NCBI GenBank assembly: GCA_025452255.1
Contig: CP104975.1
Location: 434,001 to 498,000, forward strand
Length of the DNA stretch: 64,000 nt
Direction: 5' to 3'
From: Devosia sp. A8/3-2
GTDB taxonomy: Bacteria > Pseudomonadota > Alphaproteobacteria > Rhizobiales > Devosiaceae
In this document: piece by piece, positions 58,753-64,000 of the stretch
Position numbering within the stretch: the first letter of the stretch is position 1
Layout: each line of letters starts with the position of its first letter
Made by a program: the position numbers and the translations under genes
The notes under the pieces: model-generated
Seen by the model: only the letters and a program-made list of their open reading frames with translations
Databases searched by the model: none
What the model was told of the DNA's origin: nothing

Positions 58753-58953
58753 GTCTTCTCCTTGAGAGTTGCTGGTTGATGCTTTCGCAAACGTCTGACG
58801 GAAGGCGGCCCAACTGCCTACCGAGAGCAGTCGGTTTTGCGCCCCGGCTTGCTCGCTCAAGGCAGGCGCATTGCGCATCGTAAGCGGACGCTTCGTCCGA
58901 GAAAAGGCCCGGCAGTTTAGCGTGCCGAGCCCTAGAGTGAACTCAGTATTGAG

Positions 58954-59157
58954 TTACCGGGTCTGGCGACCGTACCAGTCGTCGACGTCCTTCTTCGCTT
59001 CTTCCTTGGCCTTGCCGTAGCGCTCCTGGATCTTTCCCTCGAGCTGCTCGCGGTTGCCGTTGATCTCCGTGATGTCATCGTCAGTGAGCTTACCCCACTG
59101 TTCCTTCACCTTGCCCGTTACCTGTTTCCAGTTACCTTCGACGCGGTTCCAGTCCAT
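58954..59157 (-). CDS. CsbD-family general stress protein
   Basis: 67 residues: MDWNRVEGNWKQVTGKVKEQ, WGKLTDDDITEINGNREQLE, GKIQERYGKAKEEAKKDVDD, a textbook CsbD sequence (W..(V/I)EG.WKQ..GK.KE.WG.LTDDD). Small hydrophilic stress protein, often among the most induced under sigma-EcfG control. A perfect sigma-EcfG-type promoter lies at 59187-59211, and an AAGGAG site precedes the ATG. Confidence 0.93.
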   Translation of the reverse strand: MDWNRVEGNWKQVTGKVKEQWGKLTDDDITEINGNREQLEGKIQERYGKAKEEAKKDVDDWYGRQTR

Positions 59158-59186
59158 GATGGATCTCCTTGTTGGTGTGGAAGTCC

Positions 59187-59211
59187 AACGGATGGGCGCG
59201 AAAGCCGTTCC
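59187..59211 (-). promoter_or_regulatory. Sigma-EcfG-type promoter of csbD
   Basis: Minus strand GGAAC (59211-59207), 16 bases, CGTT (59190-59187): an exact consensus match, 29 bases before the csbD start codon. Confidence 0.78.
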
Positions 59212-59215
59212 GAAA

Positions 59216-59465
59216 TCAAGTCCTCGGTATGTCCAAGATTTCGATGATCTCTACGGAATTTGCTCCGGAAAATACAGCGAAGTGCGGGTGGTTCTTGAAA
59301 ATGGCCGGCTTGTTCGTGGCTGTCTGCCTCTACCACCAGATAGCCCGTGATCAGGTTGGTTGTGCCCAAGACACCACCCTTGTCGACTTTTAGAGTCTTC
59401 CCCAGTGGGCCGCCGTCTTCCACAATCGATGACTTATGCTCTGTCCCCCACCGGCCCCGAGCCAT
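59216..59465 (-). pseudogene. YCII/DGPF-domain protein, 5'-truncated and frame-broken
   Basis: Minus strand: EHKSSIVEDGGPLGKTLKVD, TTNLITGYLVVEADSHEQAG, then after a frame change near 59295-59305 HPHFAVF, NSVEIIEILDIPRT and TGA at 59216. This is the C-terminal two thirds of a YCII-like ferredoxin-fold protein. The first approximately 35 residues typical of the family are missing, although a ribosome-site-like GGGAGG precedes the ATG at 59465, so a short functional product is not excluded. Confidence 0.6.
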
Positions 59466-59660
59466 GGGCATCCTCCCTGTGGTGCCGGAGACGAAAAGGC
59501 CCTGATGTTTACCGCCGGAGACTATGGGTCGCGATCGTCGGCGGTCAATGCTTGAGCGGTTTCTTCAAGGCGGCACTGAGGTGCAGACGGATTTTACCGC
59601 CTCAGCGACGTCCGGTTTCAGGACCGGCATTTGAAGGCGCCGGCGTCCGAAGAGGGGTTG

Positions 59661-59698
59661 GTAGTTGCCATTCCAGACCGCATATTATGCGAATCCGA
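59661..59698 (+). repeat. Dispersed repeat with ATATTATGCG core, copy 3 (left flank of abiE)
   Basis: GTAGTTGCCATTCCAGACC plus GCATATTATGCGAATCC: two mismatches to 40641-40675 and about 24 of 29 positions shared with 61640-61668. It stands 180 bases before the abiEi start codon. Confidence 0.7.
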
Positions 59699-59868
59699 CG
59701 GCCTCCGCTTCGCGCCCCGTTCCTACAATCAGGTACTTCAGGTATGGGTTCGGGACCAACGCTGTACATCGGTCACTTTGAGTATACCCGCATAATGTCC
59801 AGTCAGACTTTACATTTGTAGATACAGGTAAAGTACCCTTTTGCCTTCACTTTAAAAATTTGCTATGT

Positions 59869-59887
59869 TGTCCAGCATGACTGGACA
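59869..59887. promoter_or_regulatory. Inverted-repeat operator over the abiEi start codon
   Basis: TGTCCAG (59869-59875), CATGA, CTGGACA (59881-59887): a perfect 7-bp inverted repeat with the ATG in its centre. A further TGTCCAG half-site is at 59796-59802. AbiEi antitoxins are known to repress their own operon by binding inverted repeats. Confidence 0.65.
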
Positions 59888-60715
59888 AACAGGCAGCAAG
59901 CTAAAGAACCTATTGCAGACCATACCCCCGGCTTCCTCATGGATTCACGCTGGCTGGAAGCGCATGGTATCTACAGGCAGCTTGCCCAGTCCTATCTGCA
60001 GGCCGGATGGCTTGAGAGGCCACTACAGGGCCTGTATCGGCGTCCCTTCACAGATGGAAGCCGTGAAAGCGCCGCGCGATTGGAAGATACCTGTCCTCTC
60101 CGCGCAATGGATCATGCACTACAAATTTCACGTTGCGGCAACGACCGCCATGGAGCTGCATGGCTTCACTCACTATCTGCGTATGTCAGGACCACGCAGG
60201 CTTTATGTTCATGGCGACGCGCCGAAATGGCTTCCCAAGCTGGAGCTGAACGATGAAGTCCTCTGGCGGCAAGGCTCCCTCTTCCGGGATCTTGAGACGG
60301 GCGTTGAGAACAAGGACTTCTCGATTGAAGGCGGCGGCCCCAACCTGCCCTTAAGTCCATGGGAATGGCCTGTGCGCATGTCCTCACCCGAACGCGCATT
60401 GCTCAGAAACAATCGACGAGACACCCAATCACGAGAGCTTTCACCAGCTAGACATGCTGTTCCAGTCGATGGGTAACATCCGCCCCAAACTGATGTCCCA
60501 GCTTTTGAGGATGTGCCGCAGTATCAAGACCAAGCGCCTGTTCTTCGTGTTTGCCGATCGCCATGCCCACGCCTCGGCGCAAATATATCGATGAAAGTGC
60601 CATCGATCTCGGTAGCGGCGACCGGATGCTCGTGGAAGGCGGCAAGTTGCACAGGCGTTACCGAATAACGCTCCCGGCAGAATTTGTGAGCACAGGAGAA
60701 CAAGATGGCGCGTGA
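59877..60715 (+). CDS. abiEi: AbiEi-type antitoxin/autorepressor (type IV toxin-antitoxin), frame-broken
   Basis: About 280 residues over several frames: MTGQTGSKLKNLLQTIPP, then GFLMDSRWLEAHG..RQLAQSYLQAGW-LERPLQGLYRR (N-terminal winged helix), WKIPVLSAQWIMHYKFHVAA, TTAMELHGFTHYLRMSGPRR, SPWEWPVRMSSPERALL, and a C-terminal QLLRMCRSIKTKRLFFVFAD. This matches the AbiEi family (COG5340-like). It antagonises the AbiEii nucleotidyltransferase and autoregulates. Frame changes near 59930, 60070 and 60400-60600. Its stop at 60713-60715 overlaps the abiEii start. Confidence 0.82.
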
Positions 60716-61621
60716 AGCCTACGAAAATCAGGTCCAGCTTCTCGTTGCGTGTCTGCCCGCGGTCGCAAAGCAGGACGTGTTTGCTCTTAAGGGCGGCACG
60801 GCCATCAATCTGTTCTACCACGACATGCCGCGCCTCTCCGTTGACATTGATCTCACCTATTTGCCGATCGAAGATCGCACGACAAGCCTCGGCAAACATC
60901 GATGCCACTTTGGATACGATCCTCGCTGACATTTCCCGGGCGGTGCCGAATGTGGAGGTGAAGCGCATCGCAGGTGGCAGTGACATCGACACGCGTATTC
61001 TTGTTCGCCAGCAGGGTGCCACTATCAAAATCGAAACGTCGCCCGTTGCCCGCGGCACCGTGCACAAGCCTGTCCTGATGCCCGTCAGCGACGCCGTGCA
61101 GGAACGCTTCGGCTTTGCCGAAATGCCGGTGGTCGCGTTCGAGGATCTATTTGCCGGTAAATTCCATGCGGCCACCGACCGCCAGCATCCGCGCGATATT
61201 TTCGATGTCAAACTTCTCTACGAAAACGAAGGCGTCACCACCGATCTCTTCCGCACGTTCCTCATCTACGTTGCAAGCTCAGGCAGGCCGCCCCACGAGC
61301 TTATAAGGCCCACACCGCAACCACTCGAAGAACGCTTCGTGGCGGAGTTCGAGGGCATGACGGCGAACCCGATCACTGTTGCGGAACTGGAAGAGGCGCG
61401 CCGGGTTCTTCGCAGACATTCTCGGGCGGCTAGATGAGCCTGCCACGAAGTTCCTGCTCACGCTGCACGATGGCGAGCCTGATTTTGACAGCATAGGATT
61501 GCCGCTGGCCCGGGAGCTTCCGGCGATCAAATGGAAGCTGCAAAATCTGGAGAAGCTGAAAAAGAACAATCCGGACAAGCACGCCGCGCTGCGCAAGGAT
61601 ATCGAAGGTCTCGTCGAATAG
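60705..61621 (+). CDS. abiEii: AbiEii-type nucleotidyltransferase toxin, frame-broken
   Basis: About 305 residues. The nucleotidyltransferase start FALKGGTAINLF and the metal motif LSVDIDLTYLP (DxD) are in the first frame. After a change near 60890 follow ANIDATLDTILADISRAVP, IKIETSPVARGTVHKPVLMP and FEDLFAGKFHAATDRQHPRD; after another near 61420 ADILGRLDEPATKFLLTLHD and HAALRKDIEGLVE. Family PF08843. The enzyme blocks growth, for example on phage infection, unless held by AbiEi. Operon with abiEi (11-base overlap). Confidence 0.85.
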
Positions 61622-61639
61622 CCTCCCAACCCCACTTCG

Positions 61640-61668
61640 GCCGTTCCATACCCGATATTATGCGAACC
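61640..61668 (+). repeat. Dispersed repeat with ATATTATGCG core, copy 4 (right flank of abiE)
   Basis: GCCGTTCCATACCCG followed by ATATTATGCGAACCC, starting 19 bases after the abiEii stop. About 24 of 29 positions agree with the copy at 59667-59695, in the same orientation. Confidence 0.65.
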
Positions 61669-62059
61669 CACTGACGCAAGAATCTCGATCCCCTACGATA
61701 TCGGCGATGGCCAGACCGGACGGAAGAAGCCGCAGGTCCTGCCCGAATCCGGTACACCCGGTTCAATTGGCTGCTGGCCCGTTTGCTGGCGATTGCTAGG
61801 TCGATCTGCGTTTCCAGTTCTTCGAACACAGCAATCGTAAGAGACCCCGTTCGGCGTCCGAGGTGCGGACGGTGCGGGCAACTTGATCACCGGGAGCTGC
61901 AACACATGATCGCCGCGGAGGGAAATGCCACACCGGAACTCTACCAGCCCATCCGAGCTCCACAGGTCGCTCTTGTGCCCTAACCAAGACTGATGTGGCA
62001 GCTCGGGGCACGAGTAGCTCCGAGCCGGGGCGACGACCGATCAATCTGTCTGGGTGAAC
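61669..62059. other. Intergenic region, no gene recognised
   Basis: About 390 bases. Short open frames only; one contains CGRCGQ but has no further family resemblance. No terminator defined. Confidence 0.4.
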
Positions 62060-63073
62060 TTAAATGACAACGTCGGTCCAAAGCTCGGAGGGGGCCGGCT
62101 CAGGCGCTGTGGTCGCGAAATCGGCCGCCTTAGCGACGACGGCGCGCACCTCGCTTTCTATCGCCTTCACTTCGTCGTCAGAAAGGATGCCGGCTTCGAG
62201 AAGGCGCATTTTGACCTGTTCAATGGGATCGCGTTCTTGACGCCACATGTCTACCTCGTCTCGTTTGCGGTACTTGCCCGGGTCGGACATGGAATGGCCG
62301 CGATAACGATAGGTCATCATCTCAAGGATAAAGGGGCCGTTGCCGGATCGCGCATATTCGATCGCGCGCTTAGCAGCATCATAGACCATGCGAACGTCCC
62401 GGCCATCGACCTGCTCGCCGGGAATATTGAATGAAGCACCACGATTGTAAAAATCGGTTGTTGCCGATGAGCGGTCAACGGAGGTTCCCATACCGTACCT
62501 GTTGTTTTCAATCACGTAGACAACCGGCAGGCTCCATAGCTTCGCCATGTTGAAGCTCTCATAGACCTGCCCCTGATTGGCCGCGCCGTCACCGATGTAG
62601 GTAATAGAAACGGACCCCTCGCCCTTGTACTTGCTGGCAAAGGCCAGACCGGTTCCCAAAGAAGCTTGGGCGCCGACAATCCCGTTACCCCCGTAGAACC
62701 GTTGCTCTGTGCTGAACATATGCATCGAGCCGCCTTTGCCTTTAGAAAGGCCACTTTCGCGCCTGGTTAGCTCGGCCATGATCCCGTTGGGATCAAGTCC
62801 CAGAGCAAGCATGTGTCCATGATCGCGATAACTCGTGATCTGGGAGTCTTTGCCCTTTTCTGTCGCCATGGTGATACCCGTGACGACTGCTTCTCGGCCG
62901 ATGTAAAGATGGAGGAAGCCGGCAATCTGACCCATGCCGTACATCTGGCCGGCCTTCTCTTCAAAACGCCGGATCAAAAGCATCTCATGGTAGGCTGCCA
63001 GCTCCTGTTCCGAGGTGAGCCCCGGCACGTTGGACAGAGCTTTAGGCCTCGATGGGACAGTTGAGGGTGTCAC
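62060..63073 (-). CDS. pdhA: Pyruvate dehydrogenase E1 component alpha subunit (thiamine-diphosphate dependent)
   Basis: Intact 337-residue E1 alpha subunit. LIRRFEEKAGQMYGMGQIAG, FLHLYIGREAVVTG, SYRDHGHMLALG, GKGGSMHMFS, GGNGIVGAQASLGTGLAFA, the thiamine-diphosphate motif GDGAANQGQVYESFNMAKLW...ENN, and the phosphorylation-loop-like YRYRGHSMSDPGKYRKRDEV. It decarboxylates pyruvate (or acetoin/branched 2-oxoacids) with its beta subunit, which is not in the window, so the gene is orphaned from its operon here or the beta gene lies elsewhere. GTG start at 63073 behind GGAG. Confidence 0.88.
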   Translation of the reverse strand: MTPSTVPSRPKALSNVPGLTSEQELAAYHEMLLIRRFEEKAGQMYGMGQIAGFLHLYIGREAVVTGITMATEKGKDSQITSYRDHGHMLALGLDPNGIMAELTRRESGLSKGKGGSMHMFSTEQRFYGGNGIVGAQASLGTGLAFASKYKGEGSVSITYIGDGAANQGQVYESFNMAKLWSLPVVYVIENNRYGMGTSVDRSSATTDFYNRGASFNIPGEQVDGRDVRMVYDAAKRAIEYARSGNGPFILEMMTYRYRGHSMSDPGKYRKRDEVDMWRQERDPIEQVKMRLLEAGILSDDEVKAIESEVRAVVAKAADFATTAPEPAPSELWTDVVI

Positions 63074-63235
63074 TCAAACACTCCGTGTTAAATGGAATTC
63101 ATTGATCGGTTTCGAAATTGCCCAGCACCAGCAGGTGAACCCCTCCCGCGGGGGTTCTGTAAGGCACGATTGGCAACACATGGCTGCGTCGCCGCGCATT
63201 TCGATGGCGGCGGTATACTACGATATTCGGATTAT

Positions 63236-63670
63236 TCAATACTCGTAGTCTGCGATTTTTTGTGTCAGCCGGACAAATTCAGCTCGATCCGTTTGGTCGA
63301 GCGGATCAAGCATGGCTTGGCAGGCATCGTAATAGCCAGCCATATAGCCCTCGACTGCTTTCACTCCCTTGGATGTCAGCGCAAGGGCCACGGATCGACG
63401 ATTTTCTTCCGGGCGCCGTCGCGTAATCATCTCTCTGCGAACGAGCCGATCGGCCGTCGAGGACATCGTGGTGAGCGCAACGTGGAGGTTGCGAGCAACA
63501 TCGCCTAAACCGCAATCTGGATTGTCGTTAATGAATAGTAAGGCCTGCACATCGAGGGCGTTGAGCGAATTGGCCGCCGCGGCCGCCGCTTCGGCAACCT
63601 TGAAGCGGCGGGTGAACCGCTCAAAAACGAGAGTGAGTTGACCAATTTGTTCGGGCGTAGCGTGCGTCAT
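63236..63670 (-). CDS. MarR-family transcriptional regulator
   Basis: 144 residues: a winged helix with SLNALDVQALLFINDNPDCG, LGDVARNLHVALTTMSSTAD (recognition helix), RLVRREMITRRRPEENRRSV (wing) and a C-terminal dimerisation helix. Intact. It lies upstream of pdhA on the same strand with a 160-base gap; the target is unknown, perhaps the neighbouring VOC gene or pdhA. Confidence 0.88.
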   Translation of the reverse strand: MTHATPEQIGQLTLVFERFTRRFKVAEAAAAAANSLNALDVQALLFINDNPDCGLGDVARNLHVALTTMSSTADRLVRREMITRRRPEENRRSVALALTSKGVKAVEGYMAGYYDACQAMLDPLDQTDRAEFVRLTQKIADYEY

Positions 63671-63837
63671 GGCTTTCTAAAGCATTTCTGCGACCCGAGC
63701 GTAAGCGGCAATCACCGAACAAATGCTTGAACGATACGCGATAGAATGACCCGGTGAAGTCAAGCCGGCGAGGTCCTCGACCTTGCCCGACTAGGATAGG
63801 AGCGAGTGGATCATAACCAGCGAGGCTACCGCTGGCC

Positions 63838-64000
63838 TTACTTCGTCGGCTGCGATCGTGCGGTGAGTTTATGTCCGTCGGGATCGCGAAGGTAGGCAAC
63901 GAAGGCCCCGTTCGGACGCTCCGCGGGCGGGCTCTCGATCGCTGTGCCACCATGGGTGGTACCCGCCTCGTGCCACGCCCAAACATGGTCGGGGCTCGCG
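63838..64000 (-). CDS. VOC (glyoxalase/bleomycin-resistance) family protein, C-terminal part (runs off window)
   Basis: Minus strand: HEAGTTHGGTAIESPPAERP, NGAFVAYLRDPDGHKLTARS, stop at 63838. R-DPDG-(N/H)K is the conserved C-terminal strand with the metal-ligand region of VOC-superfamily proteins. The N-terminal half lies beyond the right edge. Confidence 0.75.
   Translation of the reverse strand, partial: ASPDHVWAWHEAGTTHGGTAIESPPAERPNGAFVAYLRDPDGHKLTARSQPTK

Noticed and set aside
6182-61665. ATATTATGCG repeats as chromosomal dif sites
   Set aside because: A chromosome has one dif site, the copies differ in their flanks, and no XerC/D gene is nearby; only a general recombinase-site resemblance is claimed.
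1-64000. CRISPR arrays, rRNA and tRNA genes
   Set aside because: No regularly spaced repeat-spacer pattern and no recognisable rRNA or tRNA sequence was found on either strand.

Overview
The window looks like chromosome (or a large replicon) of a high-GC alphaproteobacterium of the Hyphomicrobiales, in the Devosia/Rhizobium sphere. The evidence is the HWE-type histidine kinases, LacI-controlled sugar-type Dpp ABC operons, a Zur/AztABCD zinc system, DUF3606 and CsbD stress proteins, and sites matching the alphaproteobacterial sigma-EcfG promoter (GGAAC-N16/17-CGTT). Species cannot be fixed from the sequence alone.

Layout. 1-1.2 kb: the start of an IS110 transposase running off the left edge and a winged-helix protein. 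1.2-5.9 kb: a large autotransporter made of Ig/cadherin-like repeats with a C-terminal beta-barrel. 6.3-14.7 kb (minus strand): uptake operon A (DppC-D-F permease/ATPases, a GHL6-type glycoside hydrolase, binding protein, DppB), divergent from a LacI regulator at 15.1 kb that is followed by a 2-keto-4-pentenoate-hydratase-like gene and a tartronate-semialdehyde-reductase-like gene. 17.9-25.6 kb (minus strand): paralogous uptake operon B (2-hydroxyacid dehydrogenase, NTF2-like protein, binding protein, DppB-C-D-F), divergent from a second LacI regulator at 25.8 kb. Together these form two related carbohydrate or sugar-acid import and catabolism loci.

26.8-43.6 kb is accessory and stress-related: small proteins, Mn-catalase, a hybrid kinase, HWE kinase and receiver, PilZ and cold-shock protein. 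It is interspersed with genuine gene debris: response-regulator, Crp/Fnr, TraG/VirD4, ISL3, LysR, aldo/keto reductase, IscA and ISKra4 fragments. Five sigma-EcfG-like promoters tie the stress genes of this part, and csbD at 59 kb, into a general stress regulon.

44.2-57.1 kb is a metal-homeostasis block. An azt zinc importer (aztABC plus an AztD-ZinT fusion, with two methyltransferase genes behind it) runs left from a Zur box. zur, two COG0523 (CobW-like) GTPases and a WD40 protein run right. A cobalamin riboswitch and a second Zur box then precede a FecCD-type metal/siderophore/B12 ABC importer. 57.2-64 kb holds a phosphotransferase-like gene, a cupin, csbD, an AbiE toxin-antitoxin pair flanked by related repeats, pdhA, a MarR regulator and the end of a VOC protein.

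A major caveat: about half of the long genes, including housekeeping-type transporters, are interrupted by single-base frame changes while the protein similarity continues in another frame. The pattern is spread over unrelated loci, and in one case it can be seen directly as a missing G in a homopolymer relative to an internal repeat. Residual sequencing/assembly indels are therefore more likely than mass pseudogenisation. Genes broken in this way are listed here as single CDS entries with the frame-change positions given; truncated remnants are listed as pseudogenes.
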